Shown here in pieces: positions 1 through 6,839 of a DNA stretch of 10,230 bases. The position numbers and the translations under genes are program-made. Numbering within the stretch: the stretch's first letter is position 1; every line of letters begins with the position of its first letter. The DNA lies in the NCBI GenBank assembly GCA_016744275.1, contig JADGEP010000108.1, positions 1 to 10,230 on the forward strand. The letters are read 5' to 3'. Under the pieces are notes generated by a model that was not told the DNA's origin, searched no databases, and saw only the letters and a program-made list of their open reading frames with translations. Origin of the DNA: Candidatus Krumholzibacteriia bacterium (GTDB lineage: Bacteria; Krumholzibacteriota; Krumholzibacteriia; LZORAL124-64-63).

Positions 1-230
1 AGGCCTTTGCCGCCCAGAGTGTGGCTGTGGTCCGCGAATTGGAGTTGGATGATGCGACGGTCAACGTGAACGGCGGCGGCGTCAGCCTTGGGCATCCCAT
101 TGGTTGTTCAGGAGCCCGCATCCTGGTCACGTTGCTGCACGCCATGGAAGATCGCGGTGTTGCCAAGGGCATCGCCAGCCTGTGTCTCGGTGGTGGCGAT
201 GCGGTGAGTATGGCCATCAGCCGTCCGTAA
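1..230 (+). CDS. Thiolase (acetyl-CoA acetyltransferase type), 3' end only
   Basis: C-terminal fragment of a thiolase, which condenses two acyl-CoA units or cleaves 3-ketoacyl-CoA with CoA. The reading frame runs from base 3 and stops with TAA at 228-230. The window opens with AFAAQ, the end of the family's NEAFAAQ block (the first two bases fit the end of a Glu codon). It continues with NVNGGG, then LGHPIGCSGARIL carrying the catalytic His, and ends with LCLGGGD carrying the C-terminal catalytic Cys. The N-terminal half with the nucleophilic Cys lies upstream of the window. A 30-base gap separates it from the 3-hydroxybutyryl-CoA dehydrogenase, so the two are almost surely co-transcribed. 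Chain-length preference (acetoacetyl-CoA versus longer ketoacyl-CoA) cannot be told from this fragment. Confidence 0.95.
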   Translation, partial: AFAAQSVAVVRELELDDATVNVNGGGVSLGHPIGCSGARILVTLLHAMEDRGVAKGIASLCLGGGDAVSMAISRP

Positions 231-260
231 TTTTTACAGACCTTTGGAAAGGATCACGAC

Positions 261-1103
261 ATGAAGGTTTCGGTAATCGGCGGCGGCACCATGGGCAACG
301 GCATCGCCCAGGTTTTTGCCCAGTTTGGCCACGAAGTCAATTTGATCGACGTCCAACAAGACCATCTGGACCGCGCCCTGGGCACAGTGGAGAAAAATCT
401 GGGGCGCATGGTGAAGAAGGAAAAAATCAGCCAGGACGACGCCACCGCAACCCTGGGCCGTTTGCGCGGAGTGGTGGGCCTGGAGAACGCGGCGGACAGC
501 GACCTGGTCGTCGAAGCGGTGTTCGAGAATTTTGACGTGAAAAAAGCCATCTTCACCAAGTTGGATGAAGTGTGCAAGCCGGGAGCCATCCTGGCCTCGA
601 ACACGTCGAGCATCAGTCTGACCAAGATTGCCGCGTGCACCAAGCGTCCGGAATCTGTCATCGGCATGCACTTCATGAACCCGGTGCCGATCATGAAGCT
701 GGTCGAGATCATCTGCGGCCAGGCCACGAGCAACGAGACCTTGGCTGCGGTCACCAAGATGGCCGAAGAGCTGAACAAGGTGCCGGTCACAGTGCAGGAC
801 TATCCCGGATTCATCGCCAACCGCCTGTTGATGCCCATGATCAACGAAGCGGCCTACAGCCTGATGGAAGGTGTGGCGACCAAGGAAGCCATCGATACTG
901 TGATGAAGCTGGGCATGGCTCATCCCATGGGGCCCTTGACTCTGGCTGATTTTATTGGCCTGGATATCTGCCTGGACATCATGGAAGTGCTCTATGAAGG
1001 CTTCGGCGACAGCAAATATCGCCCCTGTCCGTTGTTGCGCCGCATGGTGGACGCCGGGCATCTGGGACGCAAAAGTGGCATGGGATTCTACGACTACTCT
1101 TAA
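261..1103 (+). CDS. 3-hydroxybutyryl-CoA dehydrogenase
   Basis: A 280-residue stand-alone L-3-hydroxyacyl-CoA dehydrogenase of the Hbd/PaaH type. It interconverts 3-hydroxybutyryl-CoA and acetoacetyl-CoA with NAD(H) in the cytoplasm. The N-terminal Rossmann fold shows GGGTMG at residues 7-12 and an acidic residue, Asp30, at the end of the second strand, which favours NAD. The catalytic and CoA-binding set is visible: Ser116 in SNTSS, His137 in GMHFMNP, Glu149 in KLVEI and Asn187 in IANRLL. The C-terminal dimerisation domain carries HPMGPLTLADFIGLD. No crotonase domain is fused, so this is not FadB/FadJ. The ATG is preceded by a GGAAAGGA purine stretch at 245-252. The stop codon TAA (1101-1103) overlaps the ribosome binding site of the next gene. 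The order thiolase, dehydrogenase, acyl-CoA dehydrogenase supports a beta-oxidation or butyryl-CoA pathway role. Confidence 0.96.
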   Translation: MKVSVIGGGTMGNGIAQVFAQFGHEVNLIDVQQDHLDRALGTVEKNLGRMVKKEKISQDDATATLGRLRGVVGLENAADSDLVVEAVFENFDVKKAIFTKLDEVCKPGAILASNTSSISLTKIAACTKRPESVIGMHFMNPVPIMKLVEIICGQATSNETLAAVTKMAEELNKVPVTVQDYPGFIANRLLMPMINEAAYSLMEGVATKEAIDTVMKLGMAHPMGPLTLADFIGLDICLDIMEVLYEGFGDSKYRPCPLLRRMVDAGHLGRKSGMGFYDYS

Positions 1104-1107
1104 GGAG
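1102..1107 (+). promoter_or_regulatory. Shine-Dalgarno AAGGAG that sets a GTG start
   Basis: AAGGAG lies 7 bases before the GTG at 1115 and overlaps the last two bases of the upstream TAA stop. It decides the GTG start over the next in-frame ATG at 1145, because the residues between (FELNEQQ) are the conserved acyl-CoA dehydrogenase N-terminus. Ribosomes ending the upstream gene would sit on this site, so translational coupling is likely. Confidence 0.8.
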
Positions 1108-1114
1108 CGGCACC

Positions 1115-2257
1115 GTGATTTTCGAACTGAACGAACAACAGCGCATGATCCGGGACATGGCGCGGGACTTTGCCGCCCGTGAAATTGCTCCCATCGCCGC
1201 GGAGATCGACGAGCACGAGCGCTTCCCGGCCGAGATCGTCAAGAAAATGGGCGAACTGGGTTTCATGGGCATGAACGTGCCGGAAGAATTTGGGGGCTCG
1301 GCTCTGGACAGCGTGTGTTACGTGCTGGCCATGGAAGAAGTCAGCAAAGCCTGCGCATCGTGTGGTGTGATCATGTCGGTGAACAACAGCCTGGTTTGTT
1401 GGCCGTTGGAAACCTACGCCACTGATGAGCAGAAAAAGAAGTGGCTGACGCCGCTGGCCAGTGGCCAAAAGCTGGGGGCGTATTGCCTGAGTGAGCCGGG
1501 TGCAGGTACCGACGCGGCGGCCCAGAGCACGACGGCCAAACAGGACGGCGATCACTGGGTCATTAACGGGATGAAAAATTTCATCACCAACGGTGCCAAT
1601 GCTGACATCCTGATTGTCTTTGCCCAGACCAATCCCGAGCTGAAACACAAGGGCATCCGGTCCTTCATTGTCGAAAACACGGCGGATGGCTTTTCGATCA
1701 TTCGCAAAGAGGAAAAAATGGGCATCCGGGCTTCGGATACGGCCCAGTTGGCCTTCGACAATGTGAGGGTGCCGAACGATCAGGTGTTGGGTGGCGAAGG
1801 CACGGGCTTCAAGATCGCCATGAGTACGCTCGATGGTGGGCGCATCGGTATCGCCAGTCAGGCTTTGGGTATCAGTGCGGCGGCCTACGAAGCGGCGCTG
1901 GCCTACAGCAAAGAGCGGGAGCAGTTTGGGCGACCTATTTCGGCCTTCCAGGCGATCCAGTGGAAGATCGCGGACATGGCCACGCGCCTGGATGCAGCCC
2001 GCTTGCTGACCTACCGCGCGGCGTGGACCAAGGATCAGGGCCAACGATACAGCGAAGAGGCGGCCATGGCCAAACTCTACGCCAGCGAAACCAGTCACTA
2101 CATCACCAACGAGGCGGTGCAGGTGTTTGGCGGCAATGGGTATTCCAAGGAGTTCCCGGTGGAGCGCCATTTCCGCGACGCGAAAATCACGGAGATTTAT
2201 GAGGGCACCAGTGAAGCCCAACGCATGGTGATCGCGACCATGGAGCTGAAGAAGTAG
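1115..2257 (+). CDS. Acyl-CoA dehydrogenase, short-chain type (copy 1)
   Basis: A 380-residue flavoprotein that oxidises acyl-CoA to trans-2-enoyl-CoA and passes electrons to electron transfer flavoprotein (family knowledge). Length and architecture are standard: N-terminal helical domain (about 6-117), middle beta domain (about 121-216) and C-terminal helical domain (about 229-376). Signature 1, CLSEPGAGTDAAA, spans 124-136. Signature 2 starts at the QVFGGNGY block (336-343) and runs to RHFRD. The catalytic base is Glu363 in IYEGTSE, the position used by short-chain and butyryl-CoA dehydrogenases. The start is GTG, chosen because a full AAGGAG sits 7 bases upstream and the N-terminal FELNEQQ block aligns with the family. 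It is the last gene of the thiolase operon and is followed by a hairpin. Exact substrate (butyryl-, isovaleryl- or 2-methylbutyryl-CoA) is unproven; the operon favours butyryl-CoA. Confidence 0.94.
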   Translation: MIFELNEQQRMIRDMARDFAAREIAPIAAEIDEHERFPAEIVKKMGELGFMGMNVPEEFGGSALDSVCYVLAMEEVSKACASCGVIMSVNNSLVCWPLETYATDEQKKKWLTPLASGQKLGAYCLSEPGAGTDAAAQSTTAKQDGDHWVINGMKNFITNGANADILIVFAQTNPELKHKGIRSFIVENTADGFSIIRKEEKMGIRASDTAQLAFDNVRVPNDQVLGGEGTGFKIAMSTLDGGRIGIASQALGISAAAYEAALAYSKEREQFGRPISAFQAIQWKIADMATRLDAARLLTYRAAWTKDQGQRYSEEAAMAKLYASETSHYITNEAVQVFGGNGYSKEFPVERHFRDAKITEIYEGTSEAQRMVIATMELKK

Positions 2258-2295
2258 GCGACACGGGTTGATGCTTTTTCAGGATCAATTGTCTG

Positions 2296-2334
2296 GAGCC
2301 TCCCTGGGAATGTAACCCTGGGGAGGTTCTTTCT
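2296..2334 (+). terminator. Likely intrinsic terminator after acyl-CoA dehydrogenase copy 1
   Basis: Inverted repeat CCTCCCTGGG (2299-2308) pairs with CCTGGGGAGG (2317-2326) through 8 Watson-Crick pairs and 2 G-T wobbles around an 8-base loop. Pairing can extend outward to 2296/2329. It is followed by the T-rich TTCTTTCT at 2327-2334. It sits 38 bases after the stop codon. The T-tract is interrupted by C, so efficiency is uncertain. Confidence 0.7.
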
Positions 2335-2487
2335 ACGGCGGCCGGGTGCAGTTTGTTGACTCGAGTTGGCATGACCAAAAGACGCCAGCCGAACGTTGGC
2401 CGCGCCGCCGCCTTGGTGTTAGATTTCAGAGACTCAATGCTGTTTCCCACACGGCCCGACCGCTCCCCGCAATCAAGATTGGCAGAG

Positions 2488-3663
2488 ATGAGCAATCCGA
2501 CCATCAGCCAGCAAGAGGCACGGCGCCTGGCACTGCACTGCAGTGGTTTGCTCGGCAATTCCAACTGGCCCAAGACCGTCAAGCGCAGCAACCATTCTGT
2601 TGAGGCAGCCGCCGCGGTGGCCCGCATGGGATATTTGCAACTCGATACCATCCCGATTTCGGGTGCCCGCAGTCATGGCCTGGTCCTGGCCAGTCGCTTG
2701 CCGAACTACCGCGCAGCCGATGCCGAAAACCTCCTGGGCGCCACCGATAGCCTGTTCGAATACTGGGGTCACGAGGTTTCGTGGCTGCCGCTCTCGCTCT
2801 ACGGGGCGCTGGAGTTTCGGCGCCAGGAGTTTCACCACCTGCCGTGGTGGAGCGATATGGTCAAGGAGCATCCCCAGTGGGTAGAAGAAATCATGAGCCG
2901 CATTGAAGATGAAGGCCCGCTTTGCAGCCGGGACTTCAAGGGCGATGTCGCCGATGGGTCCTGGTACAGCCGGCCTTCACGGCGCGTCCTGGCAGCGCTG
3001 TGGTCATCGGGGGAATTGGCGGTGCACAATCGGATTGGATTTGAACGCCATTTTGATCTGACGGAGAGGGTCATTCCGCTGAAAGATTGCCCGGCCCTGC
3101 CGGAAGCGGAGGGCGTGGCGTTGCTGTTGGAGTCCGCCGCGGCACTGCACGGGTGGGCCACGCCCACAACTCTTTGCGAGACCTATCGGCTGCGCCGCAA
3201 CCGCCACGCCGTAGCCGAGGCTTTGGCGATGCTTTTCGAGTCGGGTCGGCTGCAGCTCTGTGATCTGGTCACCCAGGACGGCCAGCGGGTGGCCGGAACG
3301 ATTCGCCCTGAAGACCTGGAAAGCGCGGCGACCCTGACTGGTGCCCGGGGCCCAAGAGGTGTCCTGCTTTCGCCTTTTGATCCCTTGGTCTGGGACCGGA
3401 AGCGGGCAGCGCTGCTGTTTGGCTTCGAGGCGATCATGGAATTTTTCAAACCGGCGGCCCAGCGCCAATATGGTTATTACTGCTTGCCGGTTTTATCGGG
3501 TGAACATCTGGTCAGCCGGGTGGACCTGCGAGCTGACCGCAAAGGCGGCACCTTCGAAGTCCTGGCTCGTCATGATGTGGCGGCCCATGCCCAACGGGCC
3601 GCTGGGGCTTTGCCTGTGGCTTTGGCCCGGCATGAAAAAGCGGTGGGTCTGCAGTTGCAATAG
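2488..3663 (+). CDS. YcaQ-like winged-helix DNA glycosylase (interstrand crosslink repair family)
   Basis: A 391-residue member of the winged helix DNA-binding family (HTH_42) that includes E. coli YcaQ/AlkX and Streptomyces AlkZ. These enzymes excise bulky alkylated bases and unhook interstrand crosslinks. The N-terminal block SQQEARRLAL is followed by LQLDTI, where Gln51-Leu-Asp53 matches the catalytic Gln-hydrophobic-Asp motif of the YcaQ branch rather than the QxQ of AlkZ. Further family blocks are LFEYWGHEVSWLP, FDPLVWDRKR and YGYYCLPVL followed by a VDLRADRK segment near the C-terminus. The start at ATG 2488 gives an N-terminus of the same length as I recall for E. coli YcaQ; its ribosome site is poor. 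The frame stays open upstream to a TTG at 2353 and an ATG at 2437, so a short extension is possible. A weak promoter-like pair, TTGGCC (2396-2401) and TTAGAT (2419-2424) with a 17-base spacer, lies in front. It appears monocistronic. Confidence 0.88.
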   Translation: MSNPTISQQEARRLALHCSGLLGNSNWPKTVKRSNHSVEAAAAVARMGYLQLDTIPISGARSHGLVLASRLPNYRAADAENLLGATDSLFEYWGHEVSWLPLSLYGALEFRRQEFHHLPWWSDMVKEHPQWVEEIMSRIEDEGPLCSRDFKGDVADGSWYSRPSRRVLAALWSSGELAVHNRIGFERHFDLTERVIPLKDCPALPEAEGVALLLESAAALHGWATPTTLCETYRLRRNRHAVAEALAMLFESGRLQLCDLVTQDGQRVAGTIRPEDLESAATLTGARGPRGVLLSPFDPLVWDRKRAALLFGFEAIMEFFKPAAQRQYGYYCLPVLSGEHLVSRVDLRADRKGGTFEVLARHDVAAHAQRAAGALPVALARHEKAVGLQLQ

Positions 3664-3771
3664 CCTCTTTCAGCCTCAATTCCGTAGCCTGCACCACCTG
3701 CTCGGCCTCACGCCTACAGTATTGGCAATAGCCCGGGAAATCATTGGGGAACGATAATATCTCATATTTGT

Positions 3772-3798
3772 GGCCGGCGAGTTGTCCGGTGGCCGGCC
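3772..3798 (+). repeat. Inverted repeat in the gap after the ycaQ-like gene
   Basis: GGCCGGC (3772-3778) is the exact reverse complement of GCCGGCC (3792-3798), with a 13-base loop. It lies in the 196-base gap 3664-3859, just after an AT-rich stretch with a -10-like GATAATAT (3753-3760). No T-run follows, so it is not a classic terminator. It could be a weak hairpin in the leader of the next gene or an operator; chance is also possible in GC-rich DNA. Confidence 0.4.
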
Positions 3799-3859
3799 CA
3801 TTGATCTGTGACTATCGTGAAAAAACAGAACAGCATCCACTGAATCCGAAAGGTGCCCC

Positions 3860-4300
3860 ATGACTCTCACCGCATTCAACTACCTCATCTTCGTGCGTGC
3901 CGAACCGACTGAGGTTTGGGCCGGATTGACCGCACCTGAGTTCACCCGGCAGTATTGGTTGCACGAGAATGTATCGGATTGGAAAGCCGGTGCGCCATGG
4001 GAACATGTCAGCATAGGCTCCGAGCGCCGGGTCGACATCGCCGGCAAAGTGGTGGCCAGCGAACCCGGCAAGTTGCTGGAGTTGACCTGGGCCCAGCCCG
4101 ATAAGGACGATCCGCCCTCACTGGTCCGCTTCGATTTGGCCGAACAGAGCGGATGGCCCGGCGGGCCATGGACCGAAGTGCGTTTTGCGCACACGGAATT
4201 GATCAAGGATTCTGAAATGCACACGAGCGTGAGTTGGGGCTGGCCGGCGGTTTTCTCCGGGCTCAAGACTCTGTTGGAGTGCGGCACGCTCGAGCGTTGA
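3860..4300 (+). CDS. SRPBCC/AHSA1-type ligand-binding domain protein
   Basis: A 146-residue single-domain protein of the START/Bet v1-like (SRPBCC) superfamily, nearest to the group labelled 'activator of Hsp90 ATPase homologue 1-like'. Family features seen are the opening strand with the VRAEPTEVWAGLTAPE helix start, YWLHENVSDWKAGAPWEH, the central strand run KLLELTW and a C-terminal helix with the typical GWPAVFSGLKTLLECG block. The fold makes a hydrophobic cavity; ligand and role are unknown for most bacterial members, and the Hsp90 label is by domain name only. No signal peptide or membrane segment is visible, so it is cytoplasmic. AAAGGTG lies 5 bases before the ATG as a ribosome site. 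A -10-like GATAAT sits at 3753-3758. The gene stands alone between the glycosylase and the second acyl-CoA dehydrogenase, and the context does not explain it. Confidence 0.85.
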   Translation: MTLTAFNYLIFVRAEPTEVWAGLTAPEFTRQYWLHENVSDWKAGAPWEHVSIGSERRVDIAGKVVASEPGKLLELTWAQPDKDDPPSLVRFDLAEQSGWPGGPWTEVRFAHTELIKDSEMHTSVSWGWPAVFSGLKTLLECGTLER

Positions 4301-4347
4301 TGGCGGCCGCTTTGGGGGCAGGTTTTCCTGTGCAGACAGATTTATCG

Positions 4348-4356
4348 TGTTAATAT
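4348..4356 (+). promoter_or_regulatory. Candidate extended -10 element of acyl-CoA dehydrogenase copy 2
   Basis: TGTTAATAT fits an extended -10 (TGn followed by TAATAT, 4 of 6 matches to TATAAT) and lies 74 bases before the ATG at 4425. No good -35 is seen at the usual distance. The same GTGyTAATATG string occurs in front of the aminopeptidase gene at 8285-8295. A sigma70-like promoter is inferred only. Confidence 0.35.
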
Positions 4357-4424
4357 GCGACTTTCCGCAGATGGTCGCGGCGCTGTGGCCTGTCCTGTAA
4401 GTATTCCCATCTCTGGAGAGTGGC

Positions 4425-5567
4425 ATGAATTTCGAGCTCAACGAAAACCAAAAGATGTTCCAGGACATGGTGCGCGATTTTGCGAACCAGGAGATCGCCC
4501 CGCTGGCTCACCAGATGGATGTGGAAGGGGACATGCCTGAAGAGCTCATCGACAAGATGCGGCAGAATGGTTTTTTTGGCCTGACTTTTCCAGAAGAACA
4601 CGGCGGCATGGGCGTCGATACACTCACCTACGGCCTGGTCATCGAGCAGCTCAGCAAGGCTAGCGCAGGTGTGAGCGTGATGCTGACGGTGCACAACAGT
4701 GTGGGGTCGTATCCGGTGGCACTTTTTGGCAGTGAGGAAGTGAAAAAGAGATACCTGCCACGCATGGCCGCCGGCGAAATCGCCGCCTTCTGCGTGACCG
4801 AACCTGGTGCCGGCAGCGACGCCGCCTCTCTGGTGACCACCGCTACCAAGGATGGTGACAGTTATCTCTTGAATGGCAGCAAGTGTTTTGTGACCAGTGG
4901 TTCGCGTGCGGCCTTCTATGTGGTGGTCGCGCGCACGCCCGGTACCGTGGGGCACAAGGATACCCACGCCTTCATCGTCGAACGCGACACGTCGGGTTTG
5001 TCGGTCGCCAAAAAAGAAGACAAAATGGGCTTGCGAGCCAGCGATACGGTGACCATCGATTTCGAAGATGTGCGTGTGCCGGCGGGCAACCTGCTGGGCG
5101 CCGAGGGCGAGGGCTTGCGGGTGGCCCTGACGGCCCTGGATGCCGGCCGTATCGGCATCGCTTTTCAGGCTCTGGGAATTGGCCAGGCCTGCCTCGAAGA
5201 ATCGATAAAATACGCCAAGGTGCGCGAGCAATTTGGCAAGCCCATCTCGGCACAACCAACCATCCGCAACATGATCGCCGACATGGGCACCAGCCTGGAG
5301 GCTGCCCGCATGCTCAGCTACCACGCCTGCTGGCTGAAGGACAATGACCGGCCATTCACTAAAGAAGCTGCGATGGCCAAAGTGACGGCCACCGAGGCGG
5401 CGTGGAAGGCGGCCGACACCGCAGTGCAAATTCACGGGGGCTATGGTTTTTGCAAAGAGTACGCCGTAGAACGTTACTACCGCGATGTGCGGGTGACGCG
5501 CATCTACGAAGGCACCAGTGAGATCCAGCGCCTGGTGATCGCGCGCAAACTTTTGGCGGAGTACTAA
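4425..5567 (+). CDS. Acyl-CoA dehydrogenase, short-chain type (copy 2)
   Basis: A second 380-residue FAD-dependent acyl-CoA dehydrogenase with the family's three domains. Signature 1, FCVTEPGAGSDAA, is at 122-134. Signature 2 starts at QIHGGYGF (335-342) and ends at RYYRD. The catalytic base is Glu362 in IYEGTSEIQR. It aligns with copy 1 almost end to end, with a single one-residue indel near residue 115, yet many positions differ, so it is an old paralogue, not a recent duplication. Copy 2 keeps the more canonical HGGYGF and TSEIQR blocks. GGAGAG lies 4 bases before the ATG. It has its own upstream gap with a promoter-like motif and a strong terminator behind, so it is probably transcribed separately from the thiolase operon. 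Substrate cannot be fixed from sequence; butyryl-CoA or a branched short acyl-CoA are both possible. Confidence 0.94.
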   Translation: MNFELNENQKMFQDMVRDFANQEIAPLAHQMDVEGDMPEELIDKMRQNGFFGLTFPEEHGGMGVDTLTYGLVIEQLSKASAGVSVMLTVHNSVGSYPVALFGSEEVKKRYLPRMAAGEIAAFCVTEPGAGSDAASLVTTATKDGDSYLLNGSKCFVTSGSRAAFYVVVARTPGTVGHKDTHAFIVERDTSGLSVAKKEDKMGLRASDTVTIDFEDVRVPAGNLLGAEGEGLRVALTALDAGRIGIAFQALGIGQACLEESIKYAKVREQFGKPISAQPTIRNMIADMGTSLEAARMLSYHACWLKDNDRPFTKEAAMAKVTATEAAWKAADTAVQIHGGYGFCKEYAVERYYRDVRVTRIYEGTSEIQRLVIARKLLAEY

Positions 5568-5977
5568 AAAAGGTAGCGCTTCACCAACCAGGCCCAATTG
5601 AGGATCAACAAAAGGATCGCCAACCATCTGGCGGTCCTTTTTTCTTGGGCGGAAAGGGCCAGGCTGCGGCGCCAGGATGGCACCAGGGTCATGGCCAGGG
5701 CGCCACCGGCAATCAAGACGTACACCGCCGCCACCACAACGACCAGGGGATTGGCCGCCAGAGCTTCCAGCCAATGAGCGTGCACCAATCGGGTCGCAGC
5801 CAGAGTACCGCCACAGGTGGGGCAAGGCATGCCCGTCATGTCGCGCAGAGGGCAGTGCGCAATTTGCAGGATAAAATCGGGAGCCATCCGCACCAGCAGC
5901 AGGGCGCCGACCAACAGGGGGGAAATGGAGAATAGAATGAGGCGGGTCGTAGGCGAATTTTCAGGCACCAGTCTCAT
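5564..5977 (-). CDS. DUF2752 small membrane protein
   Basis: A 137-residue protein of the uncharacterised DUF2752 family. The family hallmark is clear: HCPLRDMTGMPCPTCGG, with Cys42, Cys52 and Cys55, followed by TLAATRL and an ALAANPLV segment. Hydrophobic stretches at about 12-30, 77-99 and 117-132 look like three membrane helices, with the cysteines in a loop near the membrane after the first. The cysteine arrangement resembles a metal or redox site, but no function is established. The start at ATG 5977 is chosen because GAGAGG precedes it by a short spacer, it lies 8 bases after the upstream stop, and the hallmark motifs sit at the usual distance; the frame stays open upstream, but those residues overlap the Yip1 gene and are not family-like. 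Its TAG stop overlaps the TAA of the convergent acyl-CoA dehydrogenase by 4 bases (5564-5567). Second gene of a two-gene unit with the Yip1 protein. Confidence 0.85.
   Translation of the reverse strand: MRLVPENSPTTRLILFSISPLLVGALLLVRMAPDFILQIAHCPLRDMTGMPCPTCGGTLAATRLVHAHWLEALAANPLVVVVAAVYVLIAGGALAMTLVPSWRRSLALSAQEKRTARWLAILLLILNWAWLVKRYLF
5610..5643 (+). terminator. Strong intrinsic terminator for acyl-CoA dehydrogenase copy 2
   Basis: AAAAGGATCGCC (5610-5621) pairs with GGCGGTCCTTTT (5630-5641): 12 base pairs with one G-T wobble, an 8-base loop and six T at 5638-5643. It lies 42 bases past the + strand stop at 5567. The whole hairpin is inside the 3' coding end of the convergent DUF2752 gene. 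On the minus strand the hairpin is followed by only four T, so it is expected to act mainly on + strand transcripts. Confidence 0.85.
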
Positions 5978-5985
5978 GGCGCCTC

Positions 5986-6678
5986 TCAGCTCAGGCCCAG
6001 CGCTACAGTCAGCACACTGGCGCCGACCATCGAGGCGCAGACCACTGTGGTCAGGATGACCGAAACCACAGCCCGCCAAGGGTCGGTCTCGTGAATGCTG
6101 TAGAGGCCAACAATGGTCACGACCAAGGACCAGACGACGCCAATGGCTCCGCCGCAGGCCGGGATCAGTGCCAGAATGCCAGCGGCTTCACCGTAGGTCG
6201 AGACCCGGAAGGTCGCTTCGAAACCCAGGCGGTTGCCGCCGACGAGCATGAGCACGCCGTGCATCAGTCCTGCCTTGATGAGCACACCGATGGCCATGGT
6301 GAAAGGGCTGGATACAAAGAACCCAAAAGCCACCATCGGGCCCTGGACAACATCTTCGAAACTGTCGGCGACGAACATCTGCAGGGAACTGCCGGCCAGG
6401 GACCACATCCAGGCAAAGAAGGAGCTGATGATGCCCAGAACCACCGCAAAATACAGGGGTTCCAGCAGCCCCACCTGGCTGGGCATGCGGTGGAAAAACT
6501 GACGGGGAGCGAGCAGGACGTCTTTGATGGTCAGGTAGAGGCCGTTGAGAAAGCCAAACCGTTCACGCCGTTCCCATGGGGGCAACAAAAGGCCTTCGGT
6601 ACCGCCGGTGCCAAAGCCGTCGTCATAGGCGGAGCCTTGGCTGTCGTGGGGGTTGTCGTTGCCGGAGTAGGGAGTCAT
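5986..6678 (-). CDS. Yip1-family integral membrane protein
   Basis: A 230-residue Yip1 domain protein. A polar, Gly/Asp/Ser-rich N-terminal tail (1-30) leads to the characteristic PPWERRERFGFLNGLY segment and the amphipathic stretch DVLLAPRQFFHRM. About five membrane helices follow at roughly 73-96, 113-132, 134-148, 166-192 and 203-227. The loop GGNRLGFEATFRVSTYGEA between helices is typical of the family. Bacterial Yip1 proteins have no settled function; eukaryotic relatives work in vesicle traffic, which should not be carried over. ATG 6678 is preferred with GGAGA 10 bases upstream; the open frame runs on to 6858, but that part is low-complexity and not Yip1-like. The next gene, DUF2752, starts 8 bases after the stop, so the two membrane proteins are co-transcribed. 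It could act as a membrane scaffold for its partner, which is inference. Confidence 0.82.
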   Translation of the reverse strand: MTPYSGNDNPHDSQGSAYDDGFGTGGTEGLLLPPWERRERFGFLNGLYLTIKDVLLAPRQFFHRMPSQVGLLEPLYFAVVLGIISSFFAWMWSLAGSSLQMFVADSFEDVVQGPMVAFGFFVSSPFTMAIGVLIKAGLMHGVLMLVGGNRLGFEATFRVSTYGEAAGILALIPACGGAIGVVWSLVVTIVGLYSIHETDPWRAVVSVILTTVVCASMVGASVLTVALGLS

Positions 6679-6815
6679 TGAGCCGCGGTCTCCGTTTGCC
6701 TGCCATCGGGCGCGTGTGGGTTCCAGATGTGGTTGGCTATTTAGTAGTACTGACGGTTCTTCTACGCAACTGTCGGATAAAACGTTGCAAGGAAATGTCC
6801 CGAACGGCGGCACAA

Positions 6816-6839
6816 TGCCACAATTCTCCGTTTGTGGCA
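6816..6839 (-). repeat. Dyad symmetry between the symporter gene and the Yip1 gene
   Basis: TGCCACAA (6816-6823) and TTGTGGCA (6832-6839) are a perfect 8-base inverted repeat with an 8-base loop, 30 bases after the symporter stop on the minus strand. No run of T follows on that strand, so a factor-independent terminator is weak. It may be an RNA 3'-end hairpin for the symporter transcript or an operator for the Yip1/DUF2752 unit. The 190-base gap 6679-6868 holds nothing else I can support. Confidence 0.5.

Noticed and set aside
234..1061. A 275-codon open frame on the minus strand across the 3-hydroxybutyryl-CoA dehydrogenase
   Set aside because: Antisense shadow with His/Gln-rich composition; the + strand gene has every catalytic residue.
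1100..2221. A 373-codon open frame on the minus strand across acyl-CoA dehydrogenase copy 1
   Set aside because: Antisense shadow of a well-supported gene, with no recognisable domain and no ribosome site.
2356..2361. Near-consensus -35 TTGACT before the YcaQ-like gene
   Set aside because: No -10-like hexamer lies 16-18 bases downstream.
4286..4297. 12-bp palindrome ACGCTCGAGCGT at the 3' end of the SRPBCC gene
   Set aside because: It encodes the last residues and has no loop or T-run, so it is a poor terminator; chance in GC-rich coding DNA is the simpler view.
4350..5825. A 491-codon open frame on the minus strand across acyl-CoA dehydrogenase copy 2
   Set aside because: It is fully antisense to a clear enzyme gene, has no family-like motif and is rich in His, Arg and Gly, as expected for a shadow frame in GC-rich DNA.
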